Positions 6,672 through 12,836 of a stretch of 40,138 nucleotides of DNA are shown one piece after another. Source of the DNA: a virus; the IMG/VR virus record IMGVR_UViG_3300042691_035629, positions 1 to 40,138 of that record. The stretch is one strand, 5' to 3'. Below the pieces are notes generated by a model. It was not told the DNA's origin. It searched no databases and saw only the letters and a list, made by a program, of their open reading frames with translations. Each line of letters opens with the position of its first letter. Position 1 is the first letter of the stretch. The translations under genes and the position numbers were made by a program.

Positions 6672-7037
6672 ATGCATTACCGGCGCTCAGTTGATCCGCG
6701 TGACCGAATCCGCGAACTGCGTACCCTTCGGGGCTTCCGCAGTGATCGTGCTTTGGCCACTGCAGCGGGCCTTGAACAGCCGACGCTGTCGCGCTACCTC
6801 AGCGGGAAGACCAAAGAGATGACAGTCGACAACCTTGAAGCGCTGGCAAGAACGCTCAAGGTCACGCTCAGCGAGTTGATCGGCGAAGTGCCGCTGTCAT
6901 CACGCGCCGCTGTGGGCGAGGCCGAAGCCATCTTCCGTCTGCTGAGCGACGACCAGCTGCGCCAAGTCATCAACGTGGCACGGGCCCTGTTCCCGCACGA
7001 GACGGGCGGCTTTAAGCCTCCGGCAAGTCCAGAGTAA
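6672..7037 (+). CDS. Phage repressor, XRE-family HTH, 121 aa
   Basis: The protein carries a canonical XRE helix-turn-helix in residues 12-67, including ALATAAGLEQPTLSRYLSGK followed by TKEMTVDNLEALARTLKVTL. A short C-terminal region (EAEAIFRLLSDDQLRQVINV) may mediate oligomerisation. It lacks the Ser-Lys peptidase domain of LexA-like CI repressors, so induction must use another route. The ATG at 6672 lies in the palindrome ATGCAT, which also forms the start of the divergent Cro-like gene. It is flanked by promoters carrying the same operator motif, the layout of a lysogeny switch. Which of the two HTH proteins keeps lysogeny is inferred. Confidence 0.8.
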   Translation: MHYRRSVDPRDRIRELRTLRGFRSDRALATAAGLEQPTLSRYLSGKTKEMTVDNLEALARTLKVTLSELIGEVPLSSRAAVGEAEAIFRLLSDDQLRQVINVARALFPHETGGFKPPASPE

Positions 7038-7170
7038 CGCTGAACAGGCCGTCCGGGCCGCCGCCGTAGACCCGGCAGCCAACGGCCACTTCGCCCAGAT
7101 GGCCAAAGCCGTCGCGCTGCAGCGCCTGGCGGAAGGTAGCAGGGAAAATGATGCGTCGATGTATTGACAC
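7012..7170 (-). CDS. Possible small protein, 52 aa, convergent with the repressor
   Basis: A minus-strand frame opens with GTG at 7170 (TTG at 7173 is an alternative) inside the rightward promoter. It ends 26 nt inside the 3' end of the repressor gene. It reads a compact, protein-like sequence, FRQALQRDGFGHLGEVAVG followed by CRVYGGGPDGLFSVTLDLP, with good codon bias. No ribosome-binding site is obvious and the start lies within operator DNA. I do not recognise it. It could be a small regulator transcribed leftward or a chance frame. Confidence 0.4.
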   Translation of the reverse strand: MSIHRRIIFPATFRQALQRDGFGHLGEVAVGCRVYGGGPDGLFSVTLDLPEA

Positions 7171-7192
7171 CAACGATACGCGGACGCATCAT
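7149..7192 (+). promoter_or_regulatory. Rightward early promoter with two operator sites
   Basis: TTGACA (7164-7169), a 17-nt spacer and CATCAT (7187-7192) form a promoter for the plus-strand early operon. A perfect 10-bp inverted repeat (7148-7157 and 7183-7192) brackets it. The site at 7174-7191 shares GATACG-N4-CGCATCA with the operator at 6622-6639. A weaker site at 7149-7166 overlaps the minus-35 box. Repressor binding here would block the promoter. Confidence 0.7.
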
Positions 7193-7220
7193 CGTGCCGT
7201 CAACACGACGGAGGCGCCAA

Positions 7221-7580
7221 GTGCCGCACACAGCAACCATCCGAGCCACCGACCTAGACTTCGTCTTGGTCGCCCACCGGCTGCGCCGCCGCACCCACGG
7301 CCGCACCCCGGCCCTGTGCGTGATGTCCCCGGGCCCGTACCTGCATGTGGACTGCGCGAGCAGCAGCGAGCACACGCGGCCCGGCCTCATCGCCACCGCC
7401 AAGCGCCTGGGCGCGGCCCCGCTGAACAGCCAGCCGCTCATGCGCGGCCACATCGGCCGCCTCATCGAGCGCACGCGCCGCCAGCACGGCCTGGCTGAAG
7501 TGCGCCGCACCTGGCGCACCGGCCTGCGCGCCCTGCTGGCCGAGCCGCGCCACGTGCTGCACGGGGGTGCCGCGTCATGA
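7221..7580 (+). CDS. Hypothetical early protein, 119 aa
   Basis: This is the first gene of the rightward early operon. The GTG at 7221 is chosen because GGAGG (7210-7214) lies six bases upstream. The protein is basic and Arg-rich, with a central segment LCVMSPGPYLHVDCASSSE and a helical C-terminus (LIERTRRQHGLAEVRRTW). No known family is recognised. It overlaps the next gene by ATGA. Being first behind a repressor-controlled promoter, it is expected to be expressed immediately on induction. Confidence 0.65.
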   Translation: MPHTATIRATDLDFVLVAHRLRRRTHGRTPALCVMSPGPYLHVDCASSSEHTRPGLIATAKRLGAAPLNSQPLMRGHIGRLIERTRRQHGLAEVRRTWRTGLRALLAEPRHVLHGGAAS

Positions 7581-7951
7581 GTGCCCTCGACGACGCCATC
7601 GCCACCCACATGGCCCACGGTGCAGGCGCCTGCGCCGACCCGCTCACCGACAGCCTGGCCGAGCAGTGCGCTCACTCGGCCGAGCCGCCGCCCCGGCTGC
7701 ACCTGCGGCCGGGCTGGGAGAACGAGCCGCCCGAGCCGCCCATCCCCTGGCGCTGGATCTGGCCGGCCGCCGCCGCGGTGACGCTGCTGCTGGGCTTGCT
7801 GGGCGGCTGCGGCGGTGGCGAAGAGCCCTGCCGAGCCGACTTCACCGGCCCGCCCGCGCCGGGCTTCGAAGACCTGCCCGTGTGCGAAGACCCGGGCCGC
7901 GCCCGCATCACCCCGCCCGCCTGCGTGGCCGACCCGAGGCTCTGCGCATGA
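7577..7951 (+). CDS. Small membrane protein, 124 aa
   Basis: The start is ATG at 7577, coupled to the preceding stop by ATGA. One clear membrane helix, WIWPAAAAVTLLLGLLGG, about residues 63-80, follows a Pro- and Trp-rich segment. The C-terminal 45 residues contain four Cys and many Pro and may lie outside the membrane if the orientation is N-in. The family is not recognised. Together with the next gene it forms a pair of small early membrane proteins. Host takeover or superinfection exclusion are possible roles, but neither is shown by the sequence. Confidence 0.6.
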   Translation: MSALDDAIATHMAHGAGACADPLTDSLAEQCAHSAEPPPRLHLRPGWENEPPEPPIPWRWIWPAAAAVTLLLGLLGGCGGGEEPCRADFTGPPAPGFEDLPVCEDPGRARITPPACVADPRLCA

Positions 7952-8199
7952 GCGGCCTGCACATCCCCCTGCCCCGCCGCGCGCCGCCTTACGGCAGCAC
8001 GCCGCCGGCCAGCTTTGACGCCAGCGGCCCCGCGCCGCACACCGCCGCACTGAAGGGCACCTGGCTCGACGGCTACGCCTACGGCGAGCGCGTGGGCCAC
8101 GTCACCGGCTGGCGCTGGGGCATGGTCTGCGGCGGTGGCGTGATGCTGCTGCTGTGCACCGTGGCCGTGGCCGCAGCCAAAGGCCTGGGGTGGCTGTGA
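7948..8199 (+). CDS. Small membrane protein, 83 aa
   Basis: ATG at 7948 overlaps the previous stop (ATGA). The N-terminal half is soluble and Pro-rich. A central GTWLDGYAYGERVGHVTGWRW segment leads into a C-terminal membrane helix, WGMVCGGGVMLLLCTVAVAA. This gives a tail-anchored topology. No known family is recognised. It is coupled to the following gene by TGATG. Confidence 0.6.
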   Translation: MSGLHIPLPRRAPPYGSTPPASFDASGPAPHTAALKGTWLDGYAYGERVGHVTGWRWGMVCGGGVMLLLCTVAVAAAKGLGWL

Positions 8200-8642
8200 T
8201 GGGCGCTGCACTCCCCCAAGCCCACTCGCACGCCCACCCGCACGGCCGGCGCGTGCAGGCGCCTGCACAGCCGCCGCGCCACCCTGGCGCGCTGCGCGTC
8301 ACCGGCAGCCTCACCAGCGCGGCCGAGCTGCGCCCCACCACCGACGTGCCCATGCGCCTGCTGCTGTGCGTGCAGCTGCAGCCCGAGCGCGGCCTGCCCT
8401 ACGTGGCGCGCGTCGACCTGGGCACCGACCCCAGCGACCACTTGGCCGCAGACGCACTGCTGCCCCATCTGCGCGCCGGGGCCGTGCTGAGCGTGGCTGC
8501 GGAGGCACTGGAGTTGCGCAGCGACCACGCCTGCCAGGTGCTGCGCCTGGTGCAGCCGCACAGCGTGCTGCTGCTCGAGCACCCGCGCGAACCCGCCGGC
8601 GCGGCCGAGCCCGACCTCTTTGCCACCGCCACAGGAGCCTGA
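8199..8642 (+). CDS. Hypothetical protein, possible OB-fold, 147 aa
   Basis: ATG at 8199 shares a base with the upstream TGA. After a His/Pro-rich N-terminus the segment ALRVTGSLTSAAELRPTTD, then LLLCVQLQPERGLPYVARVD, reads as alternating beta-strands. It resembles the first strands of small OB-fold single-strand-binding proteins of the PriB/SSB kind, but the resemblance is weak. The N-terminal coding region contains a palindrome, GTGCAGGCGCCTGCAC (8253-8268), repeated in the ParB-like gene. If it does bind single strands it would support replication and also influence attC folding further down the operon, which is speculation. Confidence 0.5.
   Translation: MGAALPQAHSHAHPHGRRVQAPAQPPRHPGALRVTGSLTSAAELRPTTDVPMRLLLCVQLQPERGLPYVARVDLGTDPSDHLAADALLPHLRAGAVLSVAAEALELRSDHACQVLRLVQPHSVLLLEHPREPAGAAEPDLFATATGA
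8254..8275. repeat. 22-bp exact repeat containing GCAGGCGCCTGC, copy 1
   Basis: This 22-bp stretch recurs exactly at 11163-11184 inside the ParB-like gene. Its palindromic core GCAGGCGCCTGC also occurs at 7622-7633, and a one-base variant, GCAGACGCCTGC, at 277-288, 1278-1289 and 3892-3903. It is a candidate binding site for the phage ParB-like protein. Confidence 0.6.
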
Positions 8643-8644
8643 CC

Positions 8645-9019
8645 ATGCCCCCGCACGACACGCCCGTCATCCTGCGCGATGGCCCTTTCACGGTGCTGGC
8701 CCAGCGCCACGAGGTGATGTTCCACGACGGCCTGGCCGTGGGCCTGCACCCGGTGGCCAGCCACGGCCAGGTGCAGGTGTTCCTGCGCGCGGTGCATGCC
8801 GAAGGCATACGCTGGGTACTGTTCGATTTGCGCCAGGTGCCCGGCGAGCTGCACGACGATCTGCTGCGCTTGCAGCCGCGCGACCACATCGGCGCGGTGT
8901 TCTACACCCTGCGCCTGCAGTACCGCACCCGCAAAGCCTTCGTCGACGCGCTCGACAAGCTCGCGGTGCGCACGTGGTGGGCAGGCAAAGCGCAGCAGCT
9001 GCAGGAGCTGGCTGCATGA
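8645..9019 (+). CDS. Hypothetical protein, 124 aa
   Basis: ATG at 8645 is preceded by AGGAG (8632-8636). The protein has mixed alpha/beta character with segments such as VILRDGPFTVLAQRHEVMF and IRWVLFDLRQVPGELHDDLL, and a helical C-terminus. No membrane helix and no recognised motif are present. It overlaps the dNMP kinase gene by ATGA, so it may act in early metabolism, but no function can be assigned. Confidence 0.65.
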   Translation: MPPHDTPVILRDGPFTVLAQRHEVMFHDGLAVGLHPVASHGQVQVFLRAVHAEGIRWVLFDLRQVPGELHDDLLRLQPRDHIGAVFYTLRLQYRTRKAFVDALDKLAVRTWWAGKAQQLQELAA

Positions 9020-9582
9020 CGGGCGCCCACTGCACCAAGCCGCTGCTCATCGGCCTAGTGGGCCGCGCCGGCGCGGGCAAGAGCACAGTGGCCGGCATGC
9101 TGAGCGAGGACTACGCCTTCACCGAGCTGGCCTTTGCCGAGCCACTGCTCGACATGGTGTGCGCACTGTTTGCCCATGCCGGCATCGATGGCGCCTGGGC
9201 CGTGGAACGCGCCCTCAAGGAACAGCCCACCACGCTGGGTTTCAGCTACAGGCACCTGGCGCAGACGCTGGGCACCGAGTGGGGCCGCGGCCTGGCGCCC
9301 GACTTCTGGGTGCGCGTCATGGAGCACCGGCTCTCGAGCCCCGCCCTCGAGGGCGACAACCTCGTCATCAGCGACGTGCGTTTCCCGAACGAAGCCGAGC
9401 TCATCACCCGCCGCGGCGGCGTGCTGGTGCGCGTGCTGCGCAACGGGCCAGGCCACACCCGCGCCCACATCAGCGAGCAGCACGTCGACACGCTGCCCGT
9501 CCACACCGAGCTGCTGAACTTCGGCAGCACCGCCACGCTGGCCGACCAGGTCGACCGGCTCATCCACACCCTGAGGAGCTGA
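9016..9582 (+). CDS. Deoxynucleoside monophosphate kinase
   Basis: The 188-aa protein has an N-terminal P-loop GLVGRAGAGKSTVAGML (about residues 13-29) and the segment VISDVRFPNEAELI. That second segment is characteristic of the phage dNMP kinase family related to T4 gp1. Such enzymes phosphorylate dNMPs to dNDPs, feeding precursors to phage DNA synthesis in the cytoplasm. The length and the order of motifs fit the family. The ATG at 9016 overlaps the upstream stop. It sits mid-operon with unknown early genes and the ParB-like gene. Confidence 0.85.
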   Translation: MTGAHCTKPLLIGLVGRAGAGKSTVAGMLSEDYAFTELAFAEPLLDMVCALFAHAGIDGAWAVERALKEQPTTLGFSYRHLAQTLGTEWGRGLAPDFWVRVMEHRLSSPALEGDNLVISDVRFPNEAELITRRGGVLVRVLRNGPGHTRAHISEQHVDTLPVHTELLNFGSTATLADQVDRLIHTLRS

Positions 9583-9586
9583 CCCC

Positions 9587-11488
9587 ATGGCCGACACAGG
9601 CACGCCCGACACCATCATCCAGATCCCGCTCGAGCACCTGCACGAGAGCCCCTTCAACCCGCGCAAAACCTTCACCGCCATCGACGAGCTGGTGGCCAAC
9701 ATCAAGGGCGAGGGGCGCATCCACTCGCCGCTGCTGGTGCGCCCGCGCATCCCGCCGCTCTTCGACGCAGGCGCCGACACCCAGCCCGAGGCCGTGGCCG
9801 GCTACGAGCTCGTCTTCGGCCACCGCCGCTATCGCGCCGCCCAGCTGGCCGGCCTGGCCACCGCGCCGTGCATGGTGCGTGCGATGACGGACGCCGAGGC
9901 CCGCAGCGCGCAGATCGCCGAGAACCTGGCGCGCAAGGACGTGCACCCCATTGAAGAGGCCGAGGGCTTCGAAGCCATGCTCAGGCACGACGGCATCACC
10001 GCCGACGAGCTGGCCGGGCTGGTGGGCAAGAGCCGCAGCTACGTTTACGGCCGCCTCAAGCTGCTGCAGGCCGTGCCGCAGGTGCGCGATGCGTGCCTGC
10101 GCGGCGAGATCGACGCCGAGGCCGCGCTGCTGGTCGCGCGCGTGGGCCTGGCCAAGCTGCAAGAAAAGGCCCTGGCCCGCATCAAGGCCATGAGCGTGAG
10201 CCTGGGCGACGGCGGCAAGGCCAGCTACAGGCGCATCAAGGCCGAGCTGGCCGACAGCTTTACGCTGCAGCTCAAGGGCGCCATCTTCGACCGCGAAGAC
10301 GCCCAGCTGCTGCCCGGCGCCGGCACCTGCAGCGCCTGCCCCAAGCGCACGGGCAATTCGCCGGTGTTCGAAGACGTGGCCACCGAGGGCATCAACACCT
10401 TGAGCTGGGAGCACAGCTCGCTCAACCACGTGGGCGAGCCCAACCGCTGCACCGACCCCGACTGCTGGGACGCCAAGACCAAGGCGCACCTGGCCGCCGG
10501 CGCGGCCAAGCTCGAGGCCGAGGGCAAGCTCGTCGTCACCGGCAACAAGGCGCGCCAGGCACTGGATGCAGCCGGCACCCCGCGCAACGGCTACCTGCCG
10601 CTCGATCGCGTGAAGGCCGAGCTGAAGAAGGCCGCCAGGCCCGTGCCGGTGGTGCACGTGCAAGACCAGCGCACCGGCAAGCTCGTGAAGGCGGTGCGCC
10701 GCGAAGACCTGGTGGCCGCGGGGCTGGCCAAGCCAGAGCCCAAGGCGGCCGAGAAGGGCCGCAAGGACGAGAGCTACGAAGCCCGCCAGAAGCGCCAGGA
10801 GGCCGAGTACCAGGCCAAGCGCGAGAAGGCGGCCGCAGACACCGAGGCCAACCGCCGCTTGCTGCTGGCCGTGCGCGGTGCGGCCGCCACCCGCGAGCGC
10901 ACTGAGTTCGAACTGCGGCTGCTGGTCGCCGCGGCGCTGGCGTCGACGAGCTACGACGTCTGGCCCACGCTCACCTGGCTGTACGACAGCGACATGGAGA
11001 GCCTTAAGCGCCGCGTGGACACCATGAGCGCGGACGAGCTCACGCAGTTGCTGCTCGACTGCGCCATCGTCGACCACGTCGAGACGCGAGCGGGCTGGGA
11101 CGAGAAGCCCGAGCCGCTGCTGGCCCTTGCCGCGCACTACGGCATCGACGCCCTGGCCGCCATGCAGGCGCCTGCACAGCCGCCCACTGAAGGCACTTCT
11201 ACCCCTTCCACCGCTGGCGCGCGCGCAAAGCATGCGGCGCCCAAGGGCGTGGCGTATCACTGCGCCGAGACAGGCGAGTCGTGGTCTGGCCGGGGCCTGC
11301 GGCCCGCCTGGCTGCGGGCCAAGATCGCTGGAGGCGCGTCGCTGAGCGACTTCGCGGTGGCCAAGAAGGCCAAGCCCGAAGCCAAGAGCAAGACCAAGGG
11401 CAAGAAAGTGAATGACGACGCCGGCTCCGCCGGCGGCCAGGGCGCCACCACCGCGGGGCTCTTCGAGGCGAATGAGGTGCACGCATGA
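9587..11488 (+). CDS. ParB-like DNA-binding protein with H-NS-like C-terminus
   Basis: This 633-aa protein begins with a ParB/Srx domain: ESPFNPRKTF, then ELVFGHRRYRAAQLAGL, the NTP-binding GHRRYRAA motif. The ENLARKD box and an HTH (TADELAGLVGKSRSYVYGRL) follow at about residues 145-165. A Cys cluster (CSAC, then CTDPDC) around residues 246-300 may bind zinc. A charged coiled-coil linker follows. The last 80 residues contain GESWSGRGLRPAWLRAKIAG, which matches the H-NS C-terminal DNA-binding motif. There is no ParA in the window, so plasmid-style partition is unlikely. Transcription control, DNA organisation or replication-site marking are more plausible. Confidence 0.85.
   Translation: MADTGTPDTIIQIPLEHLHESPFNPRKTFTAIDELVANIKGEGRIHSPLLVRPRIPPLFDAGADTQPEAVAGYELVFGHRRYRAAQLAGLATAPCMVRAMTDAEARSAQIAENLARKDVHPIEEAEGFEAMLRHDGITADELAGLVGKSRSYVYGRLKLLQAVPQVRDACLRGEIDAEAALLVARVGLAKLQEKALARIKAMSVSLGDGGKASYRRIKAELADSFTLQLKGAIFDREDAQLLPGAGTCSACPKRTGNSPVFEDVATEGINTLSWEHSSLNHVGEPNRCTDPDCWDAKTKAHLAAGAAKLEAEGKLVVTGNKARQALDAAGTPRNGYLPLDRVKAELKKAARPVPVVHVQDQRTGKLVKAVRREDLVAAGLAKPEPKAAEKGRKDESYEARQKRQEAEYQAKREKAAADTEANRRLLLAVRGAAATRERTEFELRLLVAAALASTSYDVWPTLTWLYDSDMESLKRRVDTMSADELTQLLLDCAIVDHVETRAGWDEKPEPLLALAAHYGIDALAAMQAPAQPPTEGTSTPSTAGARAKHAAPKGVAYHCAETGESWSGRGLRPAWLRAKIAGGASLSDFAVAKKAKPEAKSKTKGKKVNDDAGSAGGQGATTAGLFEANEVHA
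11163..11184. repeat. 22-bp exact repeat containing GCAGGCGCCTGC, copy 2
   Basis: This is an exact copy of 8254-8275, here within the 3' part of the ParB-like gene. Both encode the peptide QAPAQPP in unrelated proteins, which argues for selection on the DNA rather than on the protein. Confidence 0.6.
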
Positions 11489-11727
11489 AGCTCTCCACCC
11501 GACGGCGCCTCATGGCCAGGCGGCTGGGCAACCCGGCAGGCTCCACTGTCAGCGTGCTGCACATCCAGCCGCGCGACACGCTGGTGGTGTTTGTGCCCGC
11601 CACGATCTCGGCCGAACAAGCCCAGCGCGCGGCGCAGTACTTCCGCCAGGCGGCGGGCCACGAGCGCGTGCTGGTGGTCGACAACCGCACCGGTCTGGGC
11701 GTGCTGCGCGGAGGCCGTACGCGATGA
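11485..11727 (+). CDS. Hypothetical protein, 80 aa
   Basis: ATG at 11485 overlaps the ParB-like stop (ATGA). The protein has a basic N-terminus (KLSTRRRLMARRLG), then STVSVLHIQPRDTLVVFVP and ISAEQAQRAAQYFRQAAG, a beta-beta-alpha-like arrangement. It has no recognised family. The coupling suggests co-expression with the ParB-like protein. Confidence 0.6.
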   Translation: MKLSTRRRLMARRLGNPAGSTVSVLHIQPRDTLVVFVPATISAEQAQRAAQYFRQAAGHERVLVVDNRTGLGVLRGGRTR

Positions 11728-11969
11728 GCATCCAGCGCATCGACAGCGACACCACCCATGGCTGGCAGGCGCGGTGGCCGGTCGACGGCCAGCGCGGCAA
11801 CGGCCTGACCATGCTGTGCAGCGACGGCGTGCACGGCGGCCCCGACAAGGCCCACCGCGCCGCCCGCGCGGCCGAGCGCCTGCTCAAGCTGCAGGCCCAG
11901 CAGCTGCGCCGCAGCGTGCTGCTGGCCGAGCTGCAGCACCTGGTGCCGAAGGGCGGCGCGCAGTCATGA
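11724..11969 (+). CDS. Hypothetical protein, 81 aa
   Basis: ATG at 11724 is coupled by ATGA. The N-terminal half resembles a small beta-sheet domain (TTHGWQARWPVDGQRGNGLT). The C-terminal half is a long helix (HRAARAAERLLKLQAQQLRR). The family is not recognised. It is one of the short accessory genes at the distal end of the early operon. Confidence 0.6.
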   Translation: MSIQRIDSDTTHGWQARWPVDGQRGNGLTMLCSDGVHGGPDKAHRAARAAERLLKLQAQQLRRSVLLAELQHLVPKGGAQS

Positions 11970-12421
11970 GCCGCAAGCGCTGCCGCCGCCGCATCTGGGC
12001 CGCTATCCCGCCACGCGAGCTGCTGCCCAAGCTGCCCGCCGACCAGGTACGTGAGCTCAGCCTCGTGCACTCGAGCAACCTGGATCTGCTAGCCACCGGT
12101 AAGGCCAGCGAGCAGGTGATGTGGGATCTGGTGAGCGGAGTGCTGCTCTGGTCGAAGGCGGCCGAGCAGATGAAGGCGGGCGTCGACGAGATGATCGAGC
12201 AGGTGCAGCTCGTCACCGCCATCGTGCAGCGATATGGTCGCACCGGGCGCGTGGGCCTGAGCGGCGCCGAGTACCAGCTGGCCAAGCGCGGCGTGGAAGT
12301 GATAGACCAGCTGGCCGAGCTCGTCGACAAGCCCACCGCGATCGCGTGCGCCGAGTGGGGCCTACTGAAGATGCGCGAGATGGCTGCAGCGGCGGCGGCT
12401 GAAGTGAGGCGGGCCGCGTGA
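11966..12421 (+). CDS. Hypothetical helical protein, 151 aa, last gene before the integron
   Basis: ATG at 11966 is coupled by ATGA. The protein is basic at the N-terminus and then mostly helical: QVRELSLVHSSNLDLLATGK, SKAAEQMKAGVDEMIEQVQL and GVEVIDQLAELVDK are amphipathic. I do not recognise a named family. Its TGA ends at 12421, only one base before the R core of the attC site. The integron boundary therefore falls exactly at the end of this gene and leaves it intact. Confidence 0.65.
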   Translation: MSRKRCRRRIWAAIPPRELLPKLPADQVRELSLVHSSNLDLLATGKASEQVMWDLVSGVLLWSKAAEQMKAGVDEMIEQVQLVTAIVQRYGRTGRVGLSGAEYQLAKRGVEVIDQLAELVDKPTAIACAEWGLLKMREMAAAAAAEVRRAA

Positions 12422-12422
12422 G

Positions 12423-12524
12423 GCCTAACGCCTGGCTGAACTGGAGACAACGGCCATGACCAAGCAACCCGAAGCGCGCGAACCTAACCAGCCGTTGGCT
12501 CTCAGTTCGAGCGCAGTGTTAGGC
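12423..12524 (-). other. attC recombination site of an integron cassette
   Basis: The site begins and ends with the integron core sequences GCCTAAC (12423-12429) and GTTAGGC (12518-12524). Between them, 12430-12454 pairs with 12491-12517 through a second box (GCTGAACTG against CAGTTCGAGC), an unpaired spacer and a CAACGGC/GCCGTTG stem, leaving a variable loop at 12455-12490. Read on the minus strand, the arm next to R'' carries one extra, extrahelical C and the right core reads GCGTTAGGC. These are features of canonical attC orientation. The folded, recombining strand would then be the plus strand of the window. The length of 102 bp is normal. Confidence 0.85.
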
Positions 12525-12794
12525 CCCGCCTTGCGCGTGGTGAGCAGCAGCAGCGCCGGCATGCGCGTAGACCACATAGACCCGGACGGCAATGCTTCGC
12601 TGCGCATTCACCTGTGGCGCGACCCGGACGAATGCAACATGTGCGGTGCGCTGGGCTACCACTCGCACGCGGTTCCGTGGTACTGCGGCCCGGTGGCAGA
12701 AGGCGACAGCGAAGGCGGCTACAAGGCCGTGTGCGTGCGCTGCTATGGCCGCTGGGAAGCATGGGATGCCTCCCTGCGGTATTGCGGGGCCTAA
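12456..12794 (+). CDS. Integron cassette gene: small Cys-rich (zinc-ribbon-like) protein, 112 aa
   Basis: The frame lies entirely inside the predicted cassette (12429-12794). Its TAA is the last three bases before the recombination point. The ATG at 12456, inside the attC loop, has GGAGA at 12443-12447. An internal ATG at 12561 would give 77 aa, and the protein-like part begins there. The core reads HLWRDPDECNMCGALGYHSH, PWYCGPVAEG and AVCVRCYGRWEAWDASLR, with two CxxC pairs suited to binding zinc. No named family is assigned. The gene runs opposite to the normal cassette direction and so is co-transcribed with the phage early operon and intI. Confidence 0.7.
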   Translation: MTKQPEAREPNQPLALSSSAVLGPALRVVSSSSAGMRVDHIDPDGNASLRIHLWRDPDECNMCGALGYHSHAVPWYCGPVAEGDSEGGYKAVCVRCYGRWEAWDASLRYCGA

Positions 12795-12827
12795 CGTCAA
12801 TTCGACCGCAGCTTCCGCGCCGTAACA
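12789..12827 (-). other. attI-like integron insertion site
   Basis: On the minus strand a GTTAGGC core (12795-12789) lies 32 bases downstream of TGTTACG (12827-12821). From memory of the class 1 attI1 site, TGTTACG precedes GTTAGGC there by 33 bases, so the geometry is almost the same. The site is directly upstream of the integron integrase gene on the opposite strand, the normal integron layout. No attC-like fold is visible, as expected for attI. The cassette would begin at base 12794 and run leftward. Confidence 0.65.
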
Positions 12828-12836
12828 CCAGCCGCC

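Noticed and set aside
12502-12828. A minus-strand cassette gene of 108 codons in the normal cassette direction
   Set aside because: The translation is Arg/Cys-rich low-complexity sequence, it crosses the attI core, and the plus-strand frame is much more protein-like.
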